Part shown: one piece after another, positions 33,166 to 46,969 of the stretch
How the letters are laid out: every line of letters starts with the position of its first letter
Numbering within the stretch: the stretch's first letter is position 1
From: Pseudonocardia abyssalis
Lineage (GTDB): Bacteria; Actinomycetota; Actinomycetes; Mycobacteriales; Pseudonocardiaceae
Length of the DNA: 64,000 nt
Direction: 5' to 3'
Assembly: GCF_019263705.2 (NCBI RefSeq)
Contig: NZ_JADQDK010000001.1
Span: forward strand, 3,720,001 to 3,784,000
Program-made: the position numbers and the translations under genes
The notes under the pieces: model-generated
What the model was told of the DNA's origin: nothing
The model's database searches: none
Seen by the model: the letters and a program-made list of their open reading frames with translations, nothing else

Positions 33166-34008
33166 TCAGCCCGGGTACGCGGCGAGGTGGGCCAGGAGCA
33201 GCTCGGCGAACTGCTCCGGCGCCTCCTCCGGGACCCAGTGGCTCACGCCGTGCAGTTCCGCGTAGGAGTACGGCCCCGTGACGTACCGGTGGGCCAGCTC
33301 GGTGCTCTGCCGGGTCAGTGCGGTGTCGCCGTCGCTCCAGACGAACAGCGTCGGCACCGTGACGGCGGGGTCGGCGTCGCGGGCGCCGGAGGCGAGGATG
33401 CCGCGGTACCAGCCCAGGGCGGCGGTCAGCGCGGCCGGATCGGCGAGGCGGGCGGCGTCACGGCGGGCGCGCTCGCGGGTCTGACCGGTCCGGCGCAGGG
33501 CCGCGGACAGGCGCGGGGAGTACCCGCGGTCGTCGGGGCGCAGCAGTCGCTCCGGCAGCCACGGGATCTGGAACGCCCCCATGTACCAGGACGCGAGCAC
33601 CTGGCGCGACGTCACGAGCGAGCGCGCGAACGCGGCGGTGGGCGGCACCGACACCGCCGTCAGCGACCGGACCGCGTCCGGGTACCGCGCCGCGAGCCGC
33701 CACGCGACGGCCGCTCCCCAGTCGTGCCCGACGATGTGCGCGCGGCCCCCGGCGCGGTCGGCGATCACCGCGAGCGCGTCGGACGTCAGCTCCGGGAGCC
33801 GGTAGGCCGCCCGTCCGGTGGGGCGGGCGCCGGGTGAGTACCCGCGCTGATCGGGGGCGATCGTGCGGTAGCCGGCGTCGTGCAGTGCGGGGAGCACGGC
33901 GTCCCAGGAGTCGGCGCCCTGCGGGAAGCCGTGCAGCAGGAGCACCGGCGGCCCCTCGGACGGGCCGGACACGTGGACGTCGAGAACTCCCGCGGCGATG
34001 GTCGTCAC
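33166..34008 (-). CDS. Alpha/beta hydrolase, epoxide-hydrolase-like
   Basis: The 280-residue hydrolase has VLLLHGFPQGADSWDAVLPAL (oxyanion HGFP), APDQRGYSPGARP, the nucleophile elbow GHDWGAAVAW with Asp, an acid in FVWSDGDTAL and the base His in HGVSHWVPEEAP. An Asp nucleophile with HGFP is the pattern of soluble epoxide hydrolases and haloalkane dehalogenases; the lid sequence does not decide between them. GTG 34008 begins the fold at once. The frame continues open far upstream antisense to the carboxylase gene, but that part is not coding. Confidence 0.88.
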   Translation of the reverse strand: MTTIAAGVLDVHVSGPSEGPPVLLLHGFPQGADSWDAVLPALHDAGYRTIAPDQRGYSPGARPTGRAAYRLPELTSDALAVIADRAGGRAHIVGHDWGAAVAWRLAARYPDAVRSLTAVSVPPTAAFARSLVTSRQVLASWYMGAFQIPWLPERLLRPDDRGYSPRLSAALRRTGQTRERARRDAARLADPAALTAALGWYRGILASGARDADPAVTVPTLFVWSDGDTALTRQSTELAHRYVTGPYSYAELHGVSHWVPEEAPEQFAELLLAHLAAYPG

Positions 34009-34128
34009 GCGGTCATCATCGCCGATCCACCAGTGTTCCCCCGGCCGCAGGTTGTGCCGCCCCCGCCGGGTCGGCTTGGGTGGGGCGTCGGCCGGTCGAT
34101 CCCGGCGGCATCGGACGAGGGGAGCACG

Positions 34129-39693
<5,565 letters not shown>

Positions 39694-39698
39694 CCCTC

Positions 39699-39738
39699 GT
39701 GCGCGGAAGCCGTGGTCCCGGCCACGGTTTCCGCGCAC
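39699..39738. terminator. Bidirectional hairpin terminator, family C stem
   Basis: GTGCGCGGAA (39699-39708) pairs with TTCCGCGCAC (39729-39738), and CCGTGG with CCACGG inside, to give about 17 bp with one G-T and a 6-base loop. It separates the convergent carboxylase and hexosaminidase genes. The outer ten base pairs are identical to those at 4253-4292. Confidence 0.75.
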
Positions 39739-39746
39739 GGGCGGCG

Positions 39747-40970
39747 TCAGCCGCAGGCGCTCTTCGCCCGCAGGATCCGGGTGACGGCGGCGGTGTTCTC
39801 GGCCGCGTCGAGGGTGCCGTCGGCCAGAGCCGGCTCCAGCGCGTCCAGGATCGGGCCCGGGTCGCCGCCCGCCGACCACAGCGCCACGTCGGACCCCGCG
39901 TCCAGCGCGGCGAGCACGGCCTCGGGCAGGTCGTACTCCCCCGTGATCGCCTTCATCGCGCCCAGGTCGTCGGTGTAGACGACACCGGTGAAGCCGTACT
40001 CGTCGCGCAGCAGCGCGTAGACGGCCGGGGTGAGCGAGCTGGGCAGGCCGTCGGTGAGCCCGGGGACGTCGAGGTGCCCGACCATCACCGAAGCCGGCAG
40101 CGCACCGGTCGTCAGCGGGGCGCCGGGGCCGACGAGATCGGCGTACGGGCGCAGGTCGGCGGTGCGCAGGTCCTCGAGCGGCGGGGAGGTGACGCGGCCC
40201 GCGTGCGAGTCACCGTCGGCACGGCCGTGCCCCGGGAAATGCTTGACGACCGGCGCGATCCCGGCCTCCTGCAGCCCCTGCGCGAACGCGAGCGCATAGC
40301 GGGTGACGTCGTCGGGGTCGGTGCCGAACGAGCGGTCGCCGATCACCTCGCGGTCGCTCTGCCCCCCGAGGTCGACGACCGGGGCGATGTCCATCGTGAC
40401 ACCGCGGGCCACGAGCTGCCGCCCGCGCTCCTCCGCGAGGTCGCGCACCTCGTCCGGCGTCAGCGCGCTCATCTCCCGCGCGCTGGGCAGGTCGCCGTCG
40501 AGCTCGTCGATGCGCTGGACCCGGCCGCCCTCGTCGTCGACGGCCACCGTGACCGGTATCCGGGCCCCGGCCTGCAGCGCGCGCAGCGACTGGTCCTGCA
40601 GCAGCGCGGTGGCGTTGCCGGGCAGGAAGATCCCGCCGACCTGGCTCTCGCGCACGGTCTCCGCCGCGGCCTCCGGGTCGTCGACGTCCACGCCGACCAT
40701 CAGCCGCTGCGCGAGAACGGCGCGCGGCGTCATCTCCCCCAGCACCGCGGCGCACTCCGGGAGTCGGTCGTCGGGTACGGGGAGGACCGCGGGGGCCGCC
40801 AGCACCTGGACGGGGACCGCCGCCGCCGGCGCCAGGAACACCGCCGTGCTCGCCAGCACGCCCGCGGCGAGCCCCACGAGCCACGGTCCGGCCGGGCGTC
40901 GCCGGGCCGGGTGGGCGCGCGAGCGCAGGCGTACGGACGCGTGATGGGCGGGGGTCGACGGTCGGGTCAT
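39747..40970 (-). CDS. GH3 beta-N-acetylhexosaminidase (NagZ/LpqI-like), exported
   Basis: The 407-residue enzyme has an N-terminal signal or anchor segment (about 30-55, GPWLVGLAAGVLASTAVFLAPAA) after an Arg-rich head. The GH3 domain follows. The NagZ signature KHFPGHGRADGDSHAG carries the His/Asp dyad, VAVDDEGGRVQRI is the substrate strand, and the nucleophile Asp lies in VYTDDLGAM. It removes beta-linked N-acetylglucosamine from cell-wall fragments outside the cell, as does mycobacterial LpqI. No lipobox Cys is clear, so it is secreted or membrane-anchored. Confidence 0.9.
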   Translation of the reverse strand: MTRPSTPAHHASVRLRSRAHPARRRPAGPWLVGLAAGVLASTAVFLAPAAAVPVQVLAAPAVLPVPDDRLPECAAVLGEMTPRAVLAQRLMVGVDVDDPEAAAETVRESQVGGIFLPGNATALLQDQSLRALQAGARIPVTVAVDDEGGRVQRIDELDGDLPSAREMSALTPDEVRDLAEERGRQLVARGVTMDIAPVVDLGGQSDREVIGDRSFGTDPDDVTRYALAFAQGLQEAGIAPVVKHFPGHGRADGDSHAGRVTSPPLEDLRTADLRPYADLVGPGAPLTTGALPASVMVGHLDVPGLTDGLPSSLTPAVYALLRDEYGFTGVVYTDDLGAMKAITGEYDLPEAVLAALDAGSDVALWSAGGDPGPILDALEPALADGTLDAAENTAAVTRILRAKSACG

Positions 40971-41003
40971 CGCCGACCATCATCCACCTCGCGTCCAGGT
41001 GAT

Positions 41004-41058
41004 CCGTTCGACCATCCGTGGCGTGTCGGAGTGAGCCGGGACAAGATCCTTCGAACGG
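41004..41058. promoter_or_regulatory. Divergent promoter gap with spaced inverted repeat
   Basis: CCGTTCGA (41004-41011) and TCGAACGG (41051-41058) form an 8-bp inverted repeat 39 bases apart, in the 128-bp gap between the GH3 gene and the KAS-III-like gene. The spacing allows two operator half-sites on the same DNA face, but no regulator is known. Confidence 0.3.
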
Positions 41059-41098
41059 AGCTTGTGCGATCCGGGTCACATCACGTTCAGTGGGATCC

Positions 41099-43045
41099 GT
41101 GAAGCCGTTTGTGATCAACAGCCACGGCAAGCTCGTCTTCCCTGCAACCGTCCTCGGAGAGCTCGACTTCTCGGTGCTCGACACCCTCGACCAGTTCACG
41201 GCCGTGATCGGCCGTGACTTCGAGGCCAAGGCCCCCACCGGGACCGACCTGCTGGAGCGGGTCGAAGCAGGCGCCTACGACAGCCGCTTCCCGCTCCTGC
41301 GCGACCTCGCCCAGAACCTGTTCTGGGTCAACCGCTATTCCATGACGATGTTCGACAAGAGACCGACCCGCTTCCGCGACCTCCCCCGCGGCCGCAGCGA
41401 CGTCTTCCTGCCCGTCCTCACCCCGTGGGAGGACGGGGAGCGCAAGGTCAGCGCGGTCGAGAACGCCTACCGGTCGCTGCCCGCCACCTACGACGCCGAC
41501 GCCGAGGACCGCGCGTTCGCGCTGCTCTTCGACGTGTTCCGGCACAAGCGCCACCACGCCACGGAGCTCCCGGCGATGAAGCCGACCGTGGCGGAGCTGC
41601 TCGCGCAGCCCGAGGCGCTGACCTGGGTGCTGCCCGCCCACGACCCCGACTTCCCGACGTTCTCGCTCACCGACATCCTCGACGCGGACGAGTCGGTGCC
41701 GGAGCTGGAGGCTCTCTCCCGCTGGGCGATGGTCCTGCACAACCAGTACCCGTGGGAGCGCGCCGACACCACGCTGCGCCGGGTCGACGAGATCGGCGAC
41801 GACGACATCGTCATCGCGCTGCACCCACGCAACCGCGACGTCACCGCGTTCATCGACCGCGTGCGCTCCGGAGCCGCCCCGACCGCCACCCTCCCGGCCG
41901 CGCTGCCGCCCGTCGAACCGGTCACGCCGTACCCACCGACGCGGGTGCGCGAGGCCTTCGCGGTCAAGCCGGTGCTGGAGGCGCTGTCGGTGGTGCGCGG
42001 AGAGCTCGTGTGCAGCAACGACGACGTCATCCGCAACGCCAGCTTCTCCTGGTCGCCGATGAGCGCGGCGGAGATCAGCAAGAAGACCGGGATCGACGAG
42101 CGGCGCTACTCCGAGCGCCCGCTGGAGCAGCTCGCCCTCGACGCGGCCCTCGCCGCTCTCGAGCACTCGGGCCGCTCCCCCGCCGAGATCGGGGCGGTCC
42201 TCGTCGCCACCTGCACCAGCGAGCGGCTCATCCCGTCGGTGGCGTGCTGGCTGTCGGGGCAGCTCGGGATCCTGCAGACCCACGCGTCGGCCGACATCGT
42301 CGCGGCGTGCGCCGGCCTGCCCTACGGGCTCTCGGAGGCCGTGCGGCTGCTGCAGGAGGTGCGGCGGCCGGTGCTGCTGGTCTGCGTCGAGAAGTTCTCC
42401 GACAAGATCGGCGCGGTCCGCACCTCGCGCATGATCTTCGGTGACGGCGCGGCCGCGATCGTGGTGGCCCCGGGCGAGACCAGCGACATCGAGCTGCTGC
42501 AGACCTACGCCAGCGGGCCGGTCAGCGAGGTCAACTCGATCATCTGGCCGAACCCGGAGTTCGACAACGACATCACCGTGTACGGGCCCGAGGTGAAGTC
42601 GCTGGTGCAGCGCTACCTCGACCAGATGCTCGGCGAGCTGGCCGACGAGCCCGACCCCGACCGGCCCGACCGGCCGATGATCGACTCGATCGACCTGATC
42701 GTGCCGCACCAGGCCAACAAGACCATGATCCTCGGTCTCGCCGACAAGGCCGGCCTGCGCCACGACCAGCTCTACTTCGACATCGAGACGATGGGCAACG
42801 TCTCGGCGGCGTCGATCCCGATCGCGATCGCCGACGCCGTGCGCGACGGGGCGATCACCGAGCCCGTCCGGGTGTTCGCGCCCGGGTTCGGGGCGGGCGC
42901 GGTCGGGGGTTACGCCGTGCTGCGCGTCGACCCGTCGATCGTCGCCCCGGAGCGGGCCGCCGCCCCGGCGACCACGGCGGACACGCCGCGCACGACCGAC
43001 CGACCCACCACCACAGACGACGTCCGCGAGGCGTTCGGGGAATGA
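41099..43045 (+). CDS. KAS III (FabH)-like synthase with a ~285-residue unknown N-terminal domain
   Basis: The C-terminal part (about 290-630 of 648) is a beta-ketoacyl-ACP synthase III fold with a complete catalytic triad: Cys404 (VAACAGLPYG), His537 (VPHQANKTMI) and Asn567 (GNVSAAS). The first 285 residues (from VKPFVINSHGKLVFPA) match no domain I can name; they contain FRHKRHHATELPAMKPTVAELL and PWEDGERKVSAVENAYRSLP and look globular and mixed alpha/beta. The last 30 residues are a disordered Thr/Pro/Ala tail. GTG 41099 is preferred over 41090 in the same frame. A PhaB-like reductase follows after 11 bp. Confidence 0.82.
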   Translation: MKPFVINSHGKLVFPATVLGELDFSVLDTLDQFTAVIGRDFEAKAPTGTDLLERVEAGAYDSRFPLLRDLAQNLFWVNRYSMTMFDKRPTRFRDLPRGRSDVFLPVLTPWEDGERKVSAVENAYRSLPATYDADAEDRAFALLFDVFRHKRHHATELPAMKPTVAELLAQPEALTWVLPAHDPDFPTFSLTDILDADESVPELEALSRWAMVLHNQYPWERADTTLRRVDEIGDDDIVIALHPRNRDVTAFIDRVRSGAAPTATLPAALPPVEPVTPYPPTRVREAFAVKPVLEALSVVRGELVCSNDDVIRNASFSWSPMSAAEISKKTGIDERRYSERPLEQLALDAALAALEHSGRSPAEIGAVLVATCTSERLIPSVACWLSGQLGILQTHASADIVAACAGLPYGLSEAVRLLQEVRRPVLLVCVEKFSDKIGAVRTSRMIFGDGAAAIVVAPGETSDIELLQTYASGPVSEVNSIIWPNPEFDNDITVYGPEVKSLVQRYLDQMLGELADEPDPDRPDRPMIDSIDLIVPHQANKTMILGLADKAGLRHDQLYFDIETMGNVSAASIPIAIADAVRDGAITEPVRVFAPGFGAGAVGGYAVLRVDPSIVAPERAAAPATTADTPRTTDRPTTTDDVREAFGE

Positions 43046-43056
43046 GGGGGAACCAC

Positions 43057-43797
43057 ATGACCGACAGGCGAGTGGCCATCGTGACCGGCGGAGCCCGGGG
43101 CATCGGGGCCGCGATCACGACCGCACTGGCGAAGTCCGGCGTGCACGTCGCGGCCGGGTACTCCGCCAACAGCAAGGCGGCGGAGGAGCTCGCGGAGAAG
43201 CTCGGTGCCGACGGCGGGTCGGTGTCGGTCCACCAGGGCAACGTCGGCGTGGTCGAGGACTGCCAGCGCGTCGTGGCCGAGGTGCTGGAGGCCCAGGGCC
43301 GGATCGACTATCTGATCAACAACGCCGGCGTCACCGTCGACAAGACGATGCGCAAGATGTCGGTGGAGGACTGGCACGCGGTGCTGCGCGTCAACCTCTC
43401 CGGCGCGTTCTACATGACCAAGCCGGTGCTCGACCACATGCTGGAGCGCAAGTTCGGCCGGATCGTCAACATCTCGTCGGTGATCGGGCAGATGGGCAAC
43501 ATCGGACAGGTCAACTACGCCGCGTCGAAGGCGGGCTTGTTCGGTCTCACGCAGAGCCTGGCGCGCGAGACCGCCAACAAGGGGATCACGGTCAACAGCG
43601 TGGCGCCGGGCTACATCGAGACGGAGATGGTCGCCGCCATCCCGCAGGAGGCCTACGACAAGATCGTCGCCCGGGTGCCGGTCGGGCGGCTGGGCCAGGC
43701 CTCGGAGATCGCGCGCGCGGTGCAGTTCCTCGTCGACGACGACGCGGGCTACATCACCGGCAGCGTCATCTCGGTCAACGGCGGGATGGACATGTAG
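43057..43797 (+). CDS. Acetoacetyl-CoA/3-oxoacyl reductase, PhaB/FabG type
   Basis: The 246-residue SDR has the Rossmann TGGARGIG, NNAG, the catalytic Ser in NISSVIGQMG and YAASK. The segment GNIGQVNYAASKAGLFGLTQSLA is typical of PhaB-type NADPH acetoacetyl-CoA reductases. The start is ATG 43057, with a strong GAGGGGG ribosome site; an upstream ATG that overlaps the previous stop is rejected. It is co-transcribed with the KAS-III-like gene, so the pair should condense and then reduce a 3-oxoacyl thioester. No PHA synthase is in the window. Confidence 0.9.
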   Translation: MTDRRVAIVTGGARGIGAAITTALAKSGVHVAAGYSANSKAAEELAEKLGADGGSVSVHQGNVGVVEDCQRVVAEVLEAQGRIDYLINNAGVTVDKTMRKMSVEDWHAVLRVNLSGAFYMTKPVLDHMLERKFGRIVNISSVIGQMGNIGQVNYAASKAGLFGLTQSLARETANKGITVNSVAPGYIETEMVAAIPQEAYDKIVARVPVGRLGQASEIARAVQFLVDDDAGYITGSVISVNGGMDM

Positions 43798-43803
43798 GCC
43801 CGC

Positions 43804-44793
43804 TCAGGCGAGGGACGGCACCCGCTCGGACCCGGCCACCGGGCCGGGCGGGGTGCCGTCGCCGAAGGGGCGGCCACCGAGCTCCGCGCGGCCGTGCGGG
43901 GTGAGGAAGCCGCTGACGTCCGGGCCCAGCGGCACGATCCCGCTCGGGTTGATCGAGTCGTGCACGCCGTAGTAGTGCTGCTTGATCTGCTCGACGTCGG
44001 TCGTGTCGCCGAAGCCCGGGGTCTGGAACAGGTCCCGGGTGTAGGCCCACAGCACCGGCATCTCGGTGAGCTTGTGCCGGTTGCACTTGAAGTGGCCGTG
44101 GTAGGCCGCGTCGAAGCGCACGAGCGTGACCCACAGCCGCACGTCGGCCTCGGTGATCGAGTCGCCCACCAGGTAGCGGCGCCCGGCCAGGTGCTCGGAC
44201 AGGGCGTCGAGCCGGTCGAACAGCTCGCCGTAGGCCTGCGCGTAGGCGTCCTGGGTGCTCGCGAACCCGCACCGGTACACGCCGTTGTTCACCGAGTCGT
44301 AGAACGAGGCGATCACCTCGTCGATCTCGGCGCGGTGCTCCTCCGGGTAGAGGTCGGGGGCCCCGTCGCGGTGGTGCGCGGTCCACTGGGTCGAGAAGTC
44401 CAGCGTGAGGTCCTGGAAGCCGTTGGTGGCCACCTTCCCGCTCGCGACGTCCACCAGCGCGGGCACCGTGATCCCGGCGTCGAAGTCGGGGTCGGCGGCG
44501 TGGTAGGCCTCGCCGAGGTACTCGATGCCGAGCACCGGGTCGCGGTCGCCGGGGTCGAGGTGGAACCGCCAGCTGCGCTCGTCGTGCAGCGGGCCGGCGA
44601 TGCCGAGCGAGATCGCGGACTCCAGGCCGAGCAGCCGCCGGACGATCACCGACCGGTGCGCCCACGGGCACGCCCGCGCCGCGATGAGCCGGTAGCGGCC
44701 CGCCTCCACGGGCCAGCGGGACGAGCCGTCGGCCAGGATCCGCTCGTCCATACCGACGGGCTCGCGTTCGAAGGACCCGGCTGTGCTCGACAT
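43804..44793 (-). CDS. Glutathionyl-hydroquinone reductase (GST Xi class, YqjG/Ecm4-like)
   Basis: The 329-residue protein has the Xi-class active site ARACPWAHRSVIVRRLLGLE with the catalytic Cys, and a C-terminal GST helical domain (EEHRAEIDEVIASFYDSVNNGVYRCGFA, YLVGDSITEADVRLW, NRHKLTEMPVLWAY). These enzymes reduce S-thiol conjugates of hydroquinones. Actinomycetes generally use mycothiol rather than glutathione, so the natural thiol may differ. ATG 44793 (MSSTAG) is chosen among nearby starts. Its stop is 7 bp from the convergent reductase gene. Confidence 0.9.
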   Translation of the reverse strand: MSSTAGSFEREPVGMDERILADGSSRWPVEAGRYRLIAARACPWAHRSVIVRRLLGLESAISLGIAGPLHDERSWRFHLDPGDRDPVLGIEYLGEAYHAADPDFDAGITVPALVDVASGKVATNGFQDLTLDFSTQWTAHHRDGAPDLYPEEHRAEIDEVIASFYDSVNNGVYRCGFASTQDAYAQAYGELFDRLDALSEHLAGRRYLVGDSITEADVRLWVTLVRFDAAYHGHFKCNRHKLTEMPVLWAYTRDLFQTPGFGDTTDVEQIKQHYYGVHDSINPSGIVPLGPDVSGFLTPHGRAELGGRPFGDGTPPGPVAGSERVPSLA

Positions 44794-44826
44794 GATCACA
44801 GCGTAGGGCGGCCGGCGCCCACGCGC

Positions 44827-45146
44827 TCACGACGAGGTGGCAGCCCGCGTCGAACTCCGTCGCACCGCGAGGGCGACGTCGACGGACGCGTCGCCCAGCG
44901 GCACCCGTTCGGCCTCGCCGCGCACACCGGGGGCGCCGCCGCCGGGTGGGCGCTGCGCGATCGTCACCGGGGTCGGCTCGACAGCCGGCACCACAGGCAG
45001 GCCCTGCTCGTGGGACCCCGTTCCCGCACCGACGTCGACGACCGTGCGCGCGGCGCCCGCCGCGGCCCGCACCGCGGTCGCCCACCGGGGGTCCGGTCGG
45101 CGACCCGCGCGTACCCGCGGCCGATGCCGTCGTCGAGCGTCAGCGA
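44827..45146 (-). pseudogene. Decayed class I SAM methyltransferase, N-terminal remnant
   Basis: On the minus strand the region first reads TLDDGIGRGYARVADRTP (about 45130-45080). After a frame change it reads DPRWATAVRAA, TVVDVGAGTGS, VEPTPVTIAQRPP and RVPLGDASVDVALAV. These are the opening and the AdoMet-binding motifs of methyltransferases of the type-11 group, in the right order but in two frames. The last two thirds of the gene are missing. It is therefore a frameshifted and truncated relic between the reductase and DUF4242 genes. Confidence 0.65.
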
Positions 45147-45412
45147 CCGCCGGTCGTCGGGTCGATGGTGCGCCGCACCTCGCTGACGGAGTTGGCGGGG
45201 AACCCGCCGGCGTCGGCGTGGGCACGGATCTTGTCGGCGTCGGGGGCGACGTAGACGCAGTAGATCTTGTCGTCGGTGACGTAACTGTGGTCCCACTGGA
45301 CGTCGGGCATGCCGTCGAGGACCTGGTTGCTGGTACGGCTGATGTCGTTGATCTGGTCGTCGGTGAGGTCGCCCGCTCCGGGCAGTTCGCGTTCGATCAC
45401 GTACTTGGGCAT
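45140..45412 (-). CDS. DUF4242 (SCO4226-like, nickel-binding family) protein
   Basis: The 90-residue protein MPKYVIERELPGAGDLTDD...HSYVTDDKIYCVYVAPDADKIRAHADAGGFP belongs to DUF4242. The Streptomyces member SCO4226 is a nickel-binding dimer with a ferredoxin-like fold. Conserved Tyr/His/Glu positions (YVIERE, DHSYV, IRAHA) are kept. Its role is unknown, but nickel is used elsewhere in this window (Ni dismutase and importer at 53848-60097). The ATG at 45412 starts the family sequence. Confidence 0.85.
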   Translation of the reverse strand: MPKYVIERELPGAGDLTDDQINDISRTSNQVLDGMPDVQWDHSYVTDDKIYCVYVAPDADKIRAHADAGGFPANSVSEVRRTIDPTTGGR

Positions 45413-45470
45413 GCCTCGACGCTATCCACGGTTCCGGCCGCGGTGCCCCCTCCGAACGGATGGTCCTCGT

Positions 45471-45644
45471 TCAGTCGTCATCACCCTCGCCGGCGTCGTC
45501 GTCACCGGCGTCGTCGTCACCCTCCTGCTGGTTCGACACGCCCGGGTTGTCGTCGTCGTCCTGAACGGGCGCCGGGCCGCAGGCGCCCGCCGAGGAGAGC
45601 AGGAGGGCGGCGCCCGCGAGGGCCGTCACGATGGTCCGCTTCAT
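45471..45644 (-). CDS. Small putative lipoprotein with acidic tail
   Basis: The 57-residue product has a signal peptide MKRTIVTALAGAALLLSSAGAC with a lipobox-like SAGAC, then a very acidic tail rich in Asp/Gly/Glu. An upstream in-frame ATG (45659) would add five residues. I know no family. Its signal-peptide sequence is strongly similar to the C-terminal tail of the neighbouring GtrA protein (ALLLSSAGACDP), which points to a local duplication. The acidic tail could bind cations. Confidence 0.6.
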   Translation of the reverse strand: MKRTIVTALAGAALLLSSAGACGPAPVQDDDDNPGVSNQQEGDDDAGDDDAGEGDDD

Positions 45645-45685
45645 GGTGGTGTGTCCCATGTGCGAAGCCTGCCACGGGTGGTCGG

Positions 45686-46303
45686 TCAGTACCCGCTCCG
45701 ACCCGTTCCCCACTCGGCGGGGTCGCACGCGCCCGCGGAGGAGAGCAGCAGGGCCGTGCCGGCGAGGACGGCGGCCCCGACCCGGACGATCGTGCGGCGG
45801 TGACCGTGCCAGTACGCCCGCACGCGGTCGCCGGGGCCCGGCCCGTCGGCGTCGTCGGCGGTGACCGCGTCGAAGACCCAGAACCGCAGGAGCAGGAACC
45901 GCGCCGCGCCGCCGAGGACGCTCGCCGCGGCGACCGTGACCGACTCGAGCAGCGGCGTCGGGGAGTCGACGGTGGCGTGCAGCGCGAGCAGCACCGCGGA
46001 GCTGTAGACGGCATAGAAGACGACCATGCCCGCGGTCTGCACGTGGGCCCGCCAGGCGTGGCCCTGCTCGCCGCTGAAGGTGAACCGCCGGTTGACCTCG
46101 GTGCTCACCAGCGTGCTCAGGACGAGCGCGGCGAGGTTGGCGGCGAGCAGGTCCCACCAGGTGCGCAGGAGCAGGAACAGCAGGGCGTTGACCAGCGTGC
46201 CGACGCCCCCGGCCACGACGTACCGGGACAGCTGGACGGCGAGCGGGTGCCGCTCGCGCAGCCGCGGACGCTCCGCCGCTGCCTGGTCCAGAACCGCGGT
46301 CAC
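45686..46303 (-). CDS. GtrA family membrane protein with an atypical C-terminal tail
   Basis: The 205-residue protein has four GtrA helices (LSRYVVAGGVGTLVNALLFLLL, LAALVLSTLVSTEVNRRFTF, and two more to LLRFWVF). GtrA proteins are thought to flip polyprenyl-linked sugars in cell-wall glycosylation. The family normally ends near residue 155. Here about 50 residues follow, ending RTIVRVGAAVLAGTALLLSSAGACDPAEWG, which copies the signal peptide of the small lipoprotein next door. A GAGGAGG site precedes GTG 46303. Confidence 0.85.
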   Translation of the reverse strand: MTAVLDQAAAERPRLRERHPLAVQLSRYVVAGGVGTLVNALLFLLLRTWWDLLAANLAALVLSTLVSTEVNRRFTFSGEQGHAWRAHVQTAGMVVFYAVYSSAVLLALHATVDSPTPLLESVTVAAASVLGGAARFLLLRFWVFDAVTADDADGPGPGDRVRAYWHGHRRTIVRVGAAVLAGTALLLSSAGACDPAEWGTGRSGY

Positions 46304-46435
46304 GCCGCCTCCTCACATCGATGTCCAGCTCATCACATCCACCGAGGTGGGCGCCGTCGCTCACCTGTGTGAACCCTGTGGTCCGGTGAACGCTGTGATC
46401 GACGGAAGATTTCCCCGCCGCGACCTGATCTACGC

Positions 46436-46449
46436 GTGAGGGCCCTCAC
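46436..46449. terminator. 14-bp perfect palindrome after pcaG
   Basis: GTGAGGGCCCTCAC is fully self-complementary and lies 7 bp beyond the pcaG stop. It could end transcription of pobA-pcaHG or cap the GtrA side. A perfect palindrome without a loop folds poorly as RNA, so an operator is the alternative. Confidence 0.35.
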
Positions 46450-46456
46450 CGGTTCG

Positions 46457-46969
46457 CTACAGGGTCAGGAACACGGTTTCCTGCTCGCCCTGCAGGTGGA
46501 TGTCGAAGCGCAGTTCCCCCTCCCCGGCGTCGGCGGCGACGAGAGTGGTCGCGCGGTCCGCGGGTATCCCGGCGAGCAGCGGGTCGGCGGCGTTGGCCGC
46601 GACCTCGTCGGGGAAGTAGATGCGGGTGACCACGCGATCGAGCAGGCCGCGGGCGAACAGCGACACGTCGACGTGCGGGGCCTGGCCGTCGCCGATCGCC
46701 CCGGGCTTGACGGTGACGATCTCGTAGCCGCCGTCGGATCGGGTGGCGGCCCGTCCGAAGCCGAACGCGGGGTCGTCCAGCCGGCCGTCGGCGTCGGCCT
46801 GCCAGGTCTCCACCAGGCCGTCGGACACCGGATCGCCCGCGCCGTCGTACACGGTGCCGGTGATGCGGACCGCGCCCGGTGACCCCTCGGGTACCACGAG
46901 GTACCCGGTCGGCCAGGTCAGGCCGATGCTGAGGAACGGGCCGACGGTCTGGGAGGGCGTCTCAGGCAT
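46457..46969 (-). CDS. pcaG: Protocatechuate 3,4-dioxygenase, alpha subunit
   Basis: The 170-residue subunit has the intradiol dioxygenase alpha pattern: TPSQTVGPFLSIGL, ITGTVYDGAGDPVSDGLVETWQAD, FGFGRAATRSDGGYEIVTVKPG and APHVDVSLFARGL. With PcaH it opens the ring of protocatechuate to 3-carboxy-cis,cis-muconate. The alpha chain lacks the iron ligands and helps to shape the active site. Its ATG overlaps the end of pcaH by 8 bp, with GAGGAG ahead. Confidence 0.95.
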   Translation of the reverse strand: MPETPSQTVGPFLSIGLTWPTGYLVVPEGSPGAVRITGTVYDGAGDPVSDGLVETWQADADGRLDDPAFGFGRAATRSDGGYEIVTVKPGAIGDGQAPHVDVSLFARGLLDRVVTRIYFPDEVAANAADPLLAGIPADRATTLVAADAGEGELRFDIHLQGEQETVFLTL

